DNA of 64,000 nucleotides. It comes from CBDCUW01 sp965222745. GTDB taxonomy: Bacteria; Planctomycetota; Planctomycetia; Pirellulales; Pirellulaceae. Positions 8,441 through 17,630 of this stretch are shown one piece after another. The position numbers and the translations under genes are program-made. The first letter of the stretch is position 1. Each line of letters opens with the position of its first letter. The stretch is from the NCBI GenBank assembly GCA_965222745.1, contig CBDCUW010000003.1:744001-808000 (forward strand). The letters run 5' to 3'. Under the pieces are notes generated by a model, which saw only the letters and a program-made list of their open reading frames with translations, made no database searches and was not told the origin of the DNA.

Positions 8441-9337
8441 ATGGCGGAGTCGCCGCAGATGACCCCGATCGATTTGGACGCCTATTGCAGGCATGAAATC
8501 CGACGACATCAGCCGCCTGTGGATTCACCGTTTCTTTCGGGCGCCATCGCTGGGGCGTTGATTGCTTTTTGCATCTACGCACTGCTGAAGTATGTTCCTG
8601 CAATGTGCTCGTTCGCTGGCGGAATGCTGGGTTTTCTCGATTCGTCATGGCACCTGTTGTTTTGGATGGCTGTCTTGGGCGGTTCATTTGGCGCGGTGAC
8701 GTTGTGGTTGCTGTCGGTCACGGTCAGCCGTCTGCAAGTCACACTTGACGCGGCACGTTCAGGCTTTTACGCCGGCGGTATCGCTGGCGCAGTTTTTGGC
8801 GCTGCGATTGTCATTGGTCGCGAACTCTCATCCAGTTCGACGGGGATCCTTCTGAATTGGAATCTCTATTCAACGGAGATCACGATCTCATCGATGGCCT
8901 TTGCGGCAATTGGCGCTGCCATGTCGTCGGCAGCCTTTGCTCTCTGGTGCCGACCCAAGAAACTGGCGGAACCCACGCCGGAGCTGATCTTCGTCGACGA
9001 TGAGAATCGGGGTATCAAGGCACCCCGATTTGACCTGCTTCGAAGAGATCACGATCGGAACAAGATTCGAATTCAGTTTGGTGTGAAACGGTTGATGGCA
9101 TTGACGGCGCTGTGTGGCGCCTTGATTGGTTTTCCATCGTTCATCTACAGACAACTGATCCTGCTTCCTAAAATCGAACCGTATGAGTTGGCGTTTGTGG
9201 TCATCCTTGTTGCAATCCCTTTCTTTGCGTTGCCTTACGGATTGTGGGTAGTTCTTCGCGGTCCCAATGTTTTCAAGAGACTCGTGTCGGCTATCCGAGC
9301 TTGGAAAGATCTTCGACTGCAGAATTCAAAGCTGTAA
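8441..9337 (+). CDS. Polytopic membrane protein of unknown function
   Basis: A 298-residue protein with about six predicted transmembrane helices. Four lie in the first half (near residues 33-50, 70-92, 106-126, 146-168), a soluble charged loop covers about 170-215, and two more follow (about 220-240 and 250-273). The glycine- and alanine-rich helices (GGIAGAVFGAAIVIG) pack like small channels or transporters, but no family is recognised. The ATG at 8441 has AAAAGGTG just upstream; an upstream in-frame TTG at 8399 lacks comparable support. It follows the TolC gene in the same direction by 66 bases, so co-transcription is possible. Confidence 0.7.
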   Translation: MAESPQMTPIDLDAYCRHEIRRHQPPVDSPFLSGAIAGALIAFCIYALLKYVPAMCSFAGGMLGFLDSSWHLLFWMAVLGGSFGAVTLWLLSVTVSRLQVTLDAARSGFYAGGIAGAVFGAAIVIGRELSSSSTGILLNWNLYSTEITISSMAFAAIGAAMSSAAFALWCRPKKLAEPTPELIFVDDENRGIKAPRFDLLRRDHDRNKIRIQFGVKRLMALTALCGALIGFPSFIYRQLILLPKIEPYELAFVVILVAIPFFALPYGLWVVLRGPNVFKRLVSAIRAWKDLRLQNSKL

Positions 9338-9344
9338 TTCAAAG

Positions 9345-9539
9345 ACGCATGCAGAGCCCTGCGGGCCCGTTTTCTTTCTTGGCGGAGGAGTTCCGGCCGG
9401 CTTGCACGGGAAAGTGCCCGATCTTCAGCAGCTGGATGACGGTGACGTTATCGTGACTCGCGATTTTCGCGATCTGTACGCCGCAGTGACGCCATGGTTG
9501 ACCGGACAAGTCGACAACGCCGCATTGCCACAAGATTGA
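9345..9539 (+). pseudogene. Remnant of a DUF1501 gene (C-terminal end only)
   Basis: About 60 codons ending in a stop at 9539 read like the C-terminus of a DUF1501 protein: GPVFFLGGGVPAGLHGK, then VPDLQQLDDGDVIVTRDFRD and LYAAVTPWL. In intact members of one DUF1501 subfamily this follows an alkaline-phosphatase-like core and carries the same gGLhGk...LddGD...DFRdlYa pattern. No upstream core is present; the preceding bases belong to the end of the membrane-protein gene at 8441-9337. It is therefore the tail of a deleted gene. The intact DUF1501 gene at 26620-28122 belongs to a different subfamily, so this is not a recent duplicate of it. Confidence 0.72.
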
Positions 9540-9644
9540 CCAGCGGCTCAAGGCGGTGTCGCTACCGGAAACGCCCAACGAGAGGTCGTGCGAAACCCTT
9601 GAATATCCTTGCTCAGGATGACCAAGAGCGATTGCTCCCTTCCA

Positions 9645-10058
9645 TCACTGAGTTCGTTTTGCCTCCAGGAATTCTTGCAAATCCTGGTGGCCTCGATCGG
9701 TCTGCACGACGACCAGAGAAAGATTTTGTGGGTAGGGCACGATCTGCGCAGGACCTCCATTGGCGTCCCACGTTTCGGGTTGTATCTGCCCTTCGATTTC
9801 GCCGATCAAACCTTGAAAGTCGGCCGTACCCACGCCGTCGGACAGTGGAATCGGCGTCACAATATCTGTGATTCGGTAAACCTTTGGATACAACTTGGCG
9901 GTAATCCCAGCGGCAAAGCCCGACTTTTCTCCCTTGTCAAATCCAACCTGATGCCCAAAGCGAAACGCACCGAGCCACACAGCAACCAGAAGGACGAGGA
10001 GAAATGCGGACTTCAAACCGAAACGCCAAAGACGCTTCCCTGGTCTTTTGTTTTCCAT
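9645..10058 (-). CDS. Small single-pass membrane protein of planctomycete type
   Basis: A 137-residue protein with a basic N-terminus (ENKRPGKRLWRFGLK) and one transmembrane helix at about residues 17-36, followed by a short extracytoplasmic domain. The C-terminal half carries a pattern seen in many planctomycete hypothetical proteins: I-QPETWDANGG, then P-NLSLVVVQTDRGHQDLQEFL. The role of this domain is not known to me. The ATG at 10058 is used; the codon before it is TTG. It lies downstream of the minus-strand gene 10226-11320 with a 167-base gap. Confidence 0.68.
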   Translation of the reverse strand: MENKRPGKRLWRFGLKSAFLLVLLVAVWLGAFRFGHQVGFDKGEKSGFAAGITAKLYPKVYRITDIVTPIPLSDGVGTADFQGLIGEIEGQIQPETWDANGGPAQIVPYPQNLSLVVVQTDRGHQDLQEFLEAKRTQ

Positions 10059-10225
10059 CAAGCCGATTGCCTTACGCGTTAGACACCCCGTCGATACAGG
10101 AAATCATTGTTTCGCCAAAAGGTCTCGGAGGCAATAGCAGGACGGCCGGCGTCTTTCGTCCCCACTACACAACACCCCTCCTCAGCGCGATCTCGAAGAC
10201 GGTGAACGACGTTCTGCCGACGTCG

Positions 10226-11320
10226 CTACAGAAACATCGATTGAAAGACGACCCATCTGGCTGTTAGCAGCGTCATCAGCAGGCAACACCACCACGACGC
10301 GACTTGCGCGATCGGCAGGCGGTGCAACCAATACAAGATGCCAATCGATGTTGACGTGATCGAAGCTTTGAACAGAAACAGTTGCAACGGATCGGTGATC
10401 ATTTCGCTGCCCAGTGGATTCATTTCCCGCATCGAACCTGAACTCGAAGCCGCGATCGTCCAAATCAAATCCACGGCAGACAGTAGCGCCACGATCGTTA
10501 GCGATTTCGCCACAAACTGCCGCCGCTTTGACCAATCCGTCCCTTCCGGTTCATGCTGTGGACGGTTCGACAGCAGATGCCCGAAGCCAAGCACCACCAG
10601 CGCCATGGCGAAAACCGTCAGTGGATAGGAAATTCGATCGAGCCAAATGTTGGCGATCGCTATTTGTTGACCGGAAATGGCAGCTTCCTCCACCTGCTGA
10701 ACATCCTTGGACGCGCGGTCAACGAACTCGTCAGTCGGCTGAAAGCTGGATACCAAACGCTGAACGGTATCTTGCTGTTCCTTCTCCAGTTCCGTCCAGG
10801 GAGGCGCGTTTGGTGTGAAATCGGATCGTCGGGCCAATGCGGCGAGCAAGTCGTGTCCGCTGCGCATCCCGTCCAAGAAAAGCGGGGGACGATGCTGAAA
10901 GAGTACCACGACAAAACCGAACTTCGCGCCGTTCAATTCGTCCGAAAATCTCGCCAGCGGGCGAAGTGAACCGCCGCCTCGTCGCCAAAGAAATCGGGCA
11001 CCACCATGCATCATGCGACGACCGCCTCTCATTTCCGACAAGTCTCTGGCAATGGGTTGCTCGTATTCGGAAAGATCGAAGTAATCTTTCGCAAATTCTT
11101 TTCCATTGATACTGACCGTATCACTAGAGAGATTGATTTCATAGGGAGGCGGCAAGTAGCGGCCGTCAATGAACAAGTATCCCAAATCGAACGGCACCCT
11201 CTGCCGTGACTGCGCCCAGCAGCGGCCATCGGCGAACGACGGCAGCAAAACCGCGATCGCGGCGACGGCTAAGAGAAAGATCGAGCGGTGGGTGATCAAG
11301 TTTCCTTTCGTTACATCCAT
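10226..11320 (-). CDS. Secreted/membrane protein with C-terminal DUF5658-like helices
   Basis: A 364-residue protein. An N-terminal signal peptide (residues about 13-36, IFLLAVAAIAVLLPSFADG) leads to a soluble domain with FIDGRYLPPPYEI and a Gly/Arg/Met-rich stretch. Four hydrophobic helices follow in the C-terminal third. The last part (SAVDLIWTIAASSSGSMREMN, then PLGSEMI and LFLFKASIT) resembles the DUF5658/helical-bundle pattern D..wT......eaNPlg......f..K. The function is unknown. The first ATG is at 11320; the preceding codon is GTG. Confidence 0.68.
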   Translation of the reverse strand: MDVTKGNLITHRSIFLLAVAAIAVLLPSFADGRCWAQSRQRVPFDLGYLFIDGRYLPPPYEINLSSDTVSINGKEFAKDYFDLSEYEQPIARDLSEMRGGRRMMHGGARFLWRRGGGSLRPLARFSDELNGAKFGFVVVLFQHRPPLFLDGMRSGHDLLAALARRSDFTPNAPPWTELEKEQQDTVQRLVSSFQPTDEFVDRASKDVQQVEEAAISGQQIAIANIWLDRISYPLTVFAMALVVLGFGHLLSNRPQHEPEGTDWSKRRQFVAKSLTIVALLSAVDLIWTIAASSSGSMREMNPLGSEMITDPLQLFLFKASITSTSIGILYWLHRLPIAQVASWWCCLLMTLLTARWVVFQSMFL

Positions 11321-11525
11321 CACGACGTCCTGCGAACCTGTAAAAAGAAATCGCTCTGATCATCACGATTCCATTTTCCAGAATCGGAAGACTGATCGAT
11401 TCAACACAGCAACAGGCCGCGAGTTTCGGGTCACTTGATCGCTAGAACCCGATTCATTTCGGAAGAAATTTCAGGCGAAACTCCGTTCCCGCTCTGGGGT
11501 TCCAACCAACGAGGCAGAAAGCCGA

Positions 11526-12827
11526 TCATTTCATCTTGAAATGCTTCTTCACAAAACTCATCACCAACCGCGTGAAGTCCTCATCACCGCGGCGGGCGCC
11601 AGTTTCGATTGCGCACTCCAATCCCAGATCGTCCATCTCTTCTTTCAAGACTTTTGCAAACCGCGGATGATGAATGCCGATGCTTTGATTCGTCACTTTG
11701 GTTTCCATCTCGCTCGCGTAAATCAACAGCGCCGGCACGTCGTCCTTGCTCAGGTGCTCGATGGCCGAAACTTCCGCAAACAACCGATATTTTTCTTCGG
11801 GCAGTTGATCCAGGCGATCGAGGTCCACGTCAAATAGTTGAGCCAGGGCGGGGTGCTTGTAGGTGTCGTTCTCCGGGAAAAGTTCACGGATTCGCCGCGG
11901 ATCGTACGACGTTTGTCCGTTGTAAACCGCCATGCAACTCAGCCGCGTCGAATGACGAAGCACTGGATCATCGCTGTTGGGGTCAGCCAGGTCATCGTGA
12001 AAACCGAGCCACAATGAAAGACCGGCTCCCGCGGATCCGCCGGTCGAGGCAATGCGAGTCGAATCGAGATTCCATGCCTTGGCGTTGTGGCGAATGAACT
12101 GAATGGCGCGGGCCGAGTCGGTGAACTGGGCTGGCGCGATCGCCACGTCGCTGAGCCGATAGGTGATCGCCGCCACCGAGATACCCGATTCCAAGCAGGC
12201 CTTCAACAGTCCCGGCTCGACGCTTTTGTTGCCGCCGCGAAAGCCGCCTCCGTGAATCGAAACCAACACCGGAGTCGGTTCCGCAGAATCGGCAAGCCAC
12301 ACATCCATGACATTGCGCGGGTGTGGCCCGTAGCTCAGGTTGGCATGGTTGGGACGAATCCGGCGCGAGGCGTTTGGGTTACGACGCGAACGGGTGCGCT
12401 GCTGGTCGGTCAGCAGCGCTCGGACTTTCACCTGAATGGCCTCGGCGATTTTCCGTTGTTCCTTTGCAAGCGCCTCGGTCTGCTCTTTTTGCTGGTCGCT
12501 CATCTTGGCGGCAGCCTCACCTGCCTGACGAGCCTGTTGTGAACTTTTTCCGGCCTGGCGCGCTTGGCGCGTTGCTTCCTGCATGGCTCGCCGCTGCTGA
12601 GCGGTCAACACTGCGATACGTCGACGTTGAAGATCCTTCAACTGGGGCGCGAATTCGTTGCGAATTTCTTCGATCTTTTTCTTCTGGTCGTCACTTAGCT
12701 CTACACCCGAAACCGAAAAAGCCGATCGAAATGACTGCTGGTCTCGATCCGGCCGCTGCCGATCATCTTGCCCCCGCACTACCGATGTGGTCAACAGAAC
12801 GAAAATCGCCAAGGTTGTGATTCGCAT
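11526..12827 (-). CDS. Secreted alpha/beta-hydrolase (esterase) with N-terminal Spy-like helical region
   Basis: A 433-residue exported protein. A signal peptide (residues 1-19) precedes a charged helical region (about 40-150) beginning LSDDQKKKIEEIRNEFAPQL and later LTDQQR, the pattern of Spy/CpxP-like helices in planctomycete proteins. Residues about 165-433 form an alpha/beta-hydrolase of the BD-FAE/esterase type, with oxyanion-hole HGGGF and nucleophile elbow GGSAGAG (Ser). A candidate acid is in YASEMETK and a candidate His in GIHHPRF. It probably hydrolyses ester bonds on carbohydrates or lipids in the periplasm. GAGGAG lies seven bases before the ATG. The neighbours do not suggest an operon. 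Confidence 0.85.
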   Translation of the reverse strand: MRITTLAIFVLLTTSVVRGQDDRQRPDRDQQSFRSAFSVSGVELSDDQKKKIEEIRNEFAPQLKDLQRRRIAVLTAQQRRAMQEATRQARQAGKSSQQARQAGEAAAKMSDQQKEQTEALAKEQRKIAEAIQVKVRALLTDQQRTRSRRNPNASRRIRPNHANLSYGPHPRNVMDVWLADSAEPTPVLVSIHGGGFRGGNKSVEPGLLKACLESGISVAAITYRLSDVAIAPAQFTDSARAIQFIRHNAKAWNLDSTRIASTGGSAGAGLSLWLGFHDDLADPNSDDPVLRHSTRLSCMAVYNGQTSYDPRRIRELFPENDTYKHPALAQLFDVDLDRLDQLPEEKYRLFAEVSAIEHLSKDDVPALLIYASEMETKVTNQSIGIHHPRFAKVLKEEMDDLGLECAIETGARRGDEDFTRLVMSFVKKHFKMK

Positions 12828-12977
12828 GGAACTGCTCCTCGAAATGCGACGGTTGCCGATGCGGCAAGAGGTGGGTGAAAACTAGGGTATTGTACCACTG
12901 AACCCTGGCCCTTGTTTTGTGTCCAAGCCAGCGTCGAGTGCAGCGGAATTCTTCAATACCCCGGAGGAAAATGAACA

Positions 12978-13625
12978 GTGACTTTCGAGAAAACGGATCG
13001 CAACCAGGTCAAGCGGGTTCCTGTTCGTGGGCACTACGATCGCGAGACGGTTTACGGCATCCTGGACGCGGGATCGGTTTGCCACGTCGGATTCGTCGGA
13101 GATGATGGGCAGCCGTTCGTCATTCCGACGCTGTACGGACGAGAGGACGATCAGTTGTACCTGCACGGGTCGGCGGCGAGCCGAATGGTGAAGAAACTAA
13201 GCGCGGGTATTGCGGTCTGTTTGACAGTCACCCACGTGGATGGATTGGTTTTGGCCCGTTCTGCTTTTCATCACTCGATGAATTATCGATCCGCCGTCGT
13301 CTTTGGCACCGCGGTCGAAGTGACCGATCAGGAAAAGGGGCATGGTTTGTTTGTCATTTCGCAGCAGGTGCTGAAAGGTCGCTGGGAGGAAGTGCGGGAG
13401 CCGTCGGCAAAAGAATTGAAGGCAACGTCGGTGCTGCGAGTGGCGATCGAAAGTGCTTCGGCAAAAATCAGGACTGGCCCGCCCGTGGATGAGCCGGAAG
13501 ACGATGTGCTACCCGTCTGGGCGGGTGTCGTGCCGCTGGTTTCCAGCTGGCAAACGCCTCAACAGGACCCCAAATTGCGGCCTGGCATCCCGGTACCCAG
13601 GAGCGTCACCGATCTGCTGGGTTGA
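12978..13625 (+). CDS. Pyridoxamine 5'-phosphate oxidase-like flavin-binding split-barrel protein
   Basis: A 215-residue soluble protein of the FMN-binding split barrel (PPOX-like) group. The core ILDAGSVCHVGFVGDDGQPF, then VIPTLYGREDDQLYLHGSAAS is diagnostic. Further barrel strands include AVCLTVTHVDGLVLARSAFHHSMNYRSAVVFG. Members bind FMN, heme or F420; this length and the His/Ser pairs resemble the nitroimidazole-resistance/PPOX-related subgroup, but cofactor and substrate cannot be fixed by eye. The GTG at 12978 is used because GGAGG (12963-12967) sits about ten bases upstream; the ATG at 12971 is out of frame. Confidence 0.88.
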   Translation: MTFEKTDRNQVKRVPVRGHYDRETVYGILDAGSVCHVGFVGDDGQPFVIPTLYGREDDQLYLHGSAASRMVKKLSAGIAVCLTVTHVDGLVLARSAFHHSMNYRSAVVFGTAVEVTDQEKGHGLFVISQQVLKGRWEEVREPSAKELKATSVLRVAIESASAKIRTGPPVDEPEDDVLPVWAGVVPLVSSWQTPQQDPKLRPGIPVPRSVTDLLG

Positions 13626-13643
13626 GAAGTACATTTTCAGTAG

Positions 13644-13664
13644 CGAAAGTCGCCAAGACTTTCG
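13644..13664. repeat. Short hairpin after the split-barrel gene
   Basis: CGAAAGTC and GACTTTCG form an 8-bp stem around GCCAA, about 20 bases after the stop at 13625. There is no T run. The stem resembles the GCGACTTC/GAAGTCGC intergenic palindromes elsewhere in the window. Confidence 0.6.
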
Positions 13665-13759
13665 GCGATTCACGACGCAGCAGGCTTTCCGAAAATGGAA
13701 ACCCCCGTTATGACTATGGTCTCTTGATTGCGGCATGATCATTGGGGAGGTTTTGAAGT

Positions 13760-15652
13760 TTGGTTCACCATGCGGAGCGAAACGGTCCCGCAGAATCAGA
13801 AAGTCCGTATCGAGCGATTTTTGAACAGGCGGCAGTGGGGATCGCCGAGTTCGATTTGGCTTCGTGTGTGATTCGAAGGGTCAATCAACGTTATTGCGAA
13901 ATCTTTGATCTGCCTGCCGATCGATTGCTGGGCAGGCCATGGACGGAGAGATCGCACCCTGACGATCAGGCGATTGACGCCGCTCACCTGCAGCAATTGC
14001 ACCGCGGTGAAATTCGGTCGCTGAAGATTGAAAAACGCCTGCAACACCGCGACGGAACCTTTCGATGGTTTCACCTTACCCTCTCGCTTGTTGGGCAAGG
14101 GGATCACGCGTCAAGTGGTGTCGTGATCGTCGAAGACATCACCGATAGAAAAAATGTGCAGCAACAACTTCTGCTGACAAAATTTTCTGTCGATTCATGC
14201 AGCGTCTGCGTGTTTTGGATCCGTCAAGACGCCAGCTTCTTTTACGTCAACGATGCCACGACACGACAGTTCGGATACGATCGCGAAGAGCTGCTGGCGA
14301 TGACCGTGCACGACATTGATCCCGCCTACTCGGCAGAAGTTTGGCCCGACTATTGGCAGCGGATGCGGCAACAAGGAATGCTGACTTTTGAGTCAAAGGT
14401 ACGCCACAAAAACGCGACGATGATTCCGGTGGAAATCACCACCAATTTGCTGGAGTTCGAGGGCAAAGAATACGTGTTCGCTTTCGTCACCGACATCAGC
14501 GAGCGAAAACGGACCGACGACGCTCGGCGTAAAGATCAGGAATTGTTGGAATTCACCAACCGCCTTGCCAATGTCGGCGGCTGGGAATTGGACCTGGAGA
14601 CGATGGAACTGCTTTGGTCGACGCAAACGTGCCGTATTCATGAAGTACCGACCGACTTTCAGCCCGATTTGGAATCGGCCATCGAGTTTTACGCGCCCGA
14701 ATCAAGACCGATCATTCAAGCGGCGGTCGAAGCAGGCATCCGGGACGGTACGCCGTGGGATTTGGAACTTCCGTTTATCACCGCAAAAGGGAATCGCAGG
14801 TGGGTGCGCGCCCAGGGAACGGCCGAACGAAAAGACGGAAAACCAGTACGATTGCACGGCGCGTTTCACGATGTGACCACTCGCAAGGAAGCCGAGGAGG
14901 AAAGCCGTCGGCATCGTGACGTCCTGGCGCATGTCACTCGGCTGAGCACCATGGGCGAACTGGTTGCCGGGATCGCTCACGAAGTTCGACAACCGCTCTA
15001 CGCGATCACCAATTTCGCAACAGCGACTTCCGTCGCGTTAAAAAATGTCGCCCAACCCGAAACGGTGACCGAGCAGTGGATTGACGAGCTGAAGGAATGG
15101 AATGACGGCGTCAAACAGGCGTCCAAGCGGGCCAGCGAAATCATCAAACGCCTGCGCCAGTTCGCTCAAAAGGGTGAAAGCAGGCACGAAGAAGTCAATG
15201 TTACGGATATCGTTTCCGATTCCATCGAACTGGTTGCGTTCGAGGCACGGCAGGTGAAGGTGACGGTCGAGACCGATTTGCAAGAGGAGTTGCCGTCGGT
15301 CGTTGCCGACCGTATTCAATGCGAACAGGTGATGGTCAATTTGCTGCACAACGCCTACGAAGCTCTTAGCGAGAGCGAACAACCCCGACGTGTGGTGGTT
15401 CGGGCGCAGTTTGCGAGCGACCAAATTGAACTTCAAGTCGACGACAACGGGCCCGGAATTCCCGTTGATCAGCAAGGAAAACTATTCGAGGCGTTTTACA
15501 CCACCAAGCCGAGCGGCATGGGAATGGGATTGGCGATCAGCCGAACCATCATCGAAGACCACGGCGGACGGCTATGGGGAAGCTTGAACGATTCGGGAGG
15601 GGCAACGTTCCACTTCACGCTGCCTTGCCGCAGCGAAGCAGAAATCACGTAG
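13760..15652 (+). CDS. Cytoplasmic PAS-domain sensor histidine kinase
   Basis: A 630-residue kinase with no transmembrane segment. Three PAS domains cover residues about 15-130, 140-255 and 265-378; each ends in a PAC-type motif (VEDITDRK, VTDISERK, FHDVTTRK). HisKA follows with phospho-acceptor His407 in LVAGIAHEVRQPLYAI, then the HATPase_c domain with N box VNLLHNAYEAL, G1 VDDNGPGIP and the F/G2 region FEAFYTTKPSGMGMGLAISR. The form is typical of NtrB/FixL-like kinases answering cytoplasmic redox or ligand signals. The start is a TTG at 13760, seven to nine bases after GGGGAGG. No response regulator gene is adjacent, so the partner lies elsewhere. Confidence 0.93.
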   Translation: MVHHAERNGPAESESPYRAIFEQAAVGIAEFDLASCVIRRVNQRYCEIFDLPADRLLGRPWTERSHPDDQAIDAAHLQQLHRGEIRSLKIEKRLQHRDGTFRWFHLTLSLVGQGDHASSGVVIVEDITDRKNVQQQLLLTKFSVDSCSVCVFWIRQDASFFYVNDATTRQFGYDREELLAMTVHDIDPAYSAEVWPDYWQRMRQQGMLTFESKVRHKNATMIPVEITTNLLEFEGKEYVFAFVTDISERKRTDDARRKDQELLEFTNRLANVGGWELDLETMELLWSTQTCRIHEVPTDFQPDLESAIEFYAPESRPIIQAAVEAGIRDGTPWDLELPFITAKGNRRWVRAQGTAERKDGKPVRLHGAFHDVTTRKEAEEESRRHRDVLAHVTRLSTMGELVAGIAHEVRQPLYAITNFATATSVALKNVAQPETVTEQWIDELKEWNDGVKQASKRASEIIKRLRQFAQKGESRHEEVNVTDIVSDSIELVAFEARQVKVTVETDLQEELPSVVADRIQCEQVMVNLLHNAYEALSESEQPRRVVVRAQFASDQIELQVDDNGPGIPVDQQGKLFEAFYTTKPSGMGMGLAISRTIIEDHGGRLWGSLNDSGGATFHFTLPCRSEAEIT

Positions 15653-15740
15653 CCAAAGTAGCTCAGGCGTCCCGCCTGTTGTTAGGATAACAACCAGTCT
15701 GCCTGTCCTACCGATTCCTCCCCAGTGAAAAGATCTGGCA

Positions 15741-16919
15741 ATGAAAACTTTCTTCCGTCTTGTCATTTTGTCCGCGGTCACCATGACTCTGGCAGGTATC
15801 ACGCTCTTTGCCCAACAACGTCGCCGTGGTGGACGTCGCGGCGGCGAAGCCTCTCTTGCCCAACCGTATCGCGGTGTCATCTCAGGAGGAAAGGTCGAAA
15901 CGGGCCTGTTCAAAATTGAATCTTCGGGGGTCACGACGCAGCCAGTGGTCGATGCCGCTAAAGCGTTCCTGGCTGCGCTGAGCGACGATCAGCGCAAGCG
16001 CACAACGTACCCCGTCGATGACCTGGAGTGGCGAAAATGGGACAACCGCCACTTTTATCAGCGACAAGGAGTGGGTTTCGATGAGATGGACAAATCGCAA
16101 CGCGACCTGGCGTTCGGTTTGATGAGCGCAAGTTTGAGTGCGAAGGGATTGAAGTTGTCCAAAGACATCATGAAGCTCAACGGCACCCTGGCCGAATTGG
16201 CCGACAACTATGATGAGTATGGCGAGTGGTTGTATTGGATCACCATCATGGGCGAGCCATCGTCGACGGAGCCGTGGGGTTGGCAAATCGACGGACACCA
16301 TTTGGTCATCAACTACTTTGTCCTGGGCGATCAGGTGGTGATGTCGCCGGTCTTTGTTGGCAGCGAGCCGATCCATGCCAAGGCTGGCAAGTTCAAAGGC
16401 ACCATCGTGTTGCAGGACGAGCAAAACAAGGGGTTGAAGTTGGCGCAATCCTTGGATCCACAACAAAGGAAGATCGCCATCTTGTCCGAGGTCAAAGAAG
16501 GCAACAACGCGGTGGCCCAGGCCTACCAGGACAACATTGACCTCGACTACGCCGGCTTGTCAGCCGCGTTACTTGATGATCCGCAACGAGCGATGTTGCT
16601 GGAACTGATCGAAGAGTATGTAGGAAACATGGATGACGGTCATGCCAAGGTAAAAATGGCCGAAGTGAAGAAACACCTTGACCGCACCTTTTTTGCCTGG
16701 GTTGGCCAGACCCACGACGACAGCGTGTTTTACTACCGCGTTCACAGCCCGGTGATCCTGATTGAGTTCGATCACCAGCGCCGCGTCGCCCCCTTCCGTT
16801 CACCGCAACCGACTCGCGAGCACATCCACGCGGTGGTTCGGACGCCCAACGGAAATGATTACGGCAAAGATCTTTTGCGCCAGCACATCCAGCATCATCA
16901 CGGCGATCACCAACATTGA
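15741..16919 (+). CDS. Secreted DUF3500 protein
   Basis: A 392-residue exported protein. A signal peptide (about residues 1-24, ending LFAQ) and an Arg/Gly-rich linker (QRRRGGRRGG) precede a domain matching DUF3500. Signature stretches are AAKAFLAALSDDQRKR, WGWQIDGHHLVINYFVLGDQ and the repeated histidines near the end (HSPVILIEFDHQ, REHIHAVVRTPNGNDYG). The catalytic role of DUF3500 is unknown; conserved His and Asp suggest metal or ligand binding. The C-terminus is a His-rich tail (HIQHHHGDHQH) that could bind metal. It is preceded by a short palindrome, AGGCGTCCCGCCT (about 15665-15677). Confidence 0.85.
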   Translation: MKTFFRLVILSAVTMTLAGITLFAQQRRRGGRRGGEASLAQPYRGVISGGKVETGLFKIESSGVTTQPVVDAAKAFLAALSDDQRKRTTYPVDDLEWRKWDNRHFYQRQGVGFDEMDKSQRDLAFGLMSASLSAKGLKLSKDIMKLNGTLAELADNYDEYGEWLYWITIMGEPSSTEPWGWQIDGHHLVINYFVLGDQVVMSPVFVGSEPIHAKAGKFKGTIVLQDEQNKGLKLAQSLDPQQRKIAILSEVKEGNNAVAQAYQDNIDLDYAGLSAALLDDPQRAMLLELIEEYVGNMDDGHAKVKMAEVKKHLDRTFFAWVGQTHDDSVFYYRVHSPVILIEFDHQRRVAPFRSPQPTREHIHAVVRTPNGNDYGKDLLRQHIQHHHGDHQH

Positions 16920-16952
16920 GGGTTGCGTAGCGATCGCGATGCATTTCGGTCG

Positions 16953-17255
16953 CTATCGGAATTCGGCGAACAAACTGTCTGGTCCGCTGGTTGGCCTGGT
17001 CTCTTTTCTTTCCTGCTGAGCAGAGACTTGTCTGATGGTGCCGTTTGCGCCATCGTCTTTTGCAAGCGGAATTTCACAACTTCCTCCGCTGCAAGCACCG
17101 TCACTGCAGCTACCGTCACTGCACTGGGAAGTTGGCTCGCCAGCCAGCGGCAGCGGCGAGCGGATCGAACGACATCCGGCAAGCCCGACGCTGCCGGCCA
17201 AAACCAACGAGGCTAGCGGTAGCTGCCATCGGTGGCGAAAGGCAAGAATTTCCAT
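16953..17255 (-). CDS. Small Cys-rich lipoprotein
   Basis: A 100-residue protein with a lipoprotein signal: basic start, hydrophobic core LPLASLVLAGSVGLAGC and lipobox LAGC with Cys28 as lipidation site. Soon after come three short Cys repeats (CSDGSCSDGACSGGSCEIP), which could form disulfides or bind metal. The remainder is polar and low-complexity. No family is recognised. It is convergent with the DUF3500 gene, 33 bases apart. Its short length leaves some doubt, but the lipobox is clear. Confidence 0.6.
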   Translation of the reverse strand: MEILAFRHRWQLPLASLVLAGSVGLAGCRSIRSPLPLAGEPTSQCSDGSCSDGACSGGSCEIPLAKDDGANGTIRQVSAQQERKETRPTSGPDSLFAEFR

Positions 17256-17630
17256 CGTAAGAGAGTGCCTGTGGGATCGGTGAAAGGGGAAGCGGCTTTG
17301 ACAGAGCGGTTGTCCGTTCCAAGCCAGTTTGGTGGGTCTATCCGTTTTGAGCCGAAAAATGCAATGTGTATTTCTTACAAACGAGTTTCATGCCAGCCGC
17401 GCGGCGGCGGGCGGTAATTGGTAGAGTTTTGGACGGTGTCGCTGGACCTTTGGCCCAGAGGACTTGTCATATTCCCCCTGTTCTCGCGCTTCCGGCAGTT
17501 GCTCCCGGTTAACATGCTCGCCCGGCGTGCGACAGGCGACGCAAAAATGCCTCTGGCGTGCATGGAGGCCAAAAGGCTATGGGGATCTGTCAAACCCGTT
17601 TCTGTCGTTCCCACCTCTACGGATTCTCAT
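17256..17630. other. Intergenic stretch without a supported gene
   Basis: The plus strand is open in frame with the thioredoxin-like gene from 17418, but the translated sequence is not protein-like and the signal peptide begins at 17631. The stretch separates two divergent genes and should hold both promoters. No clear -35/-10 pair or terminator was found. Confidence 0.5.
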
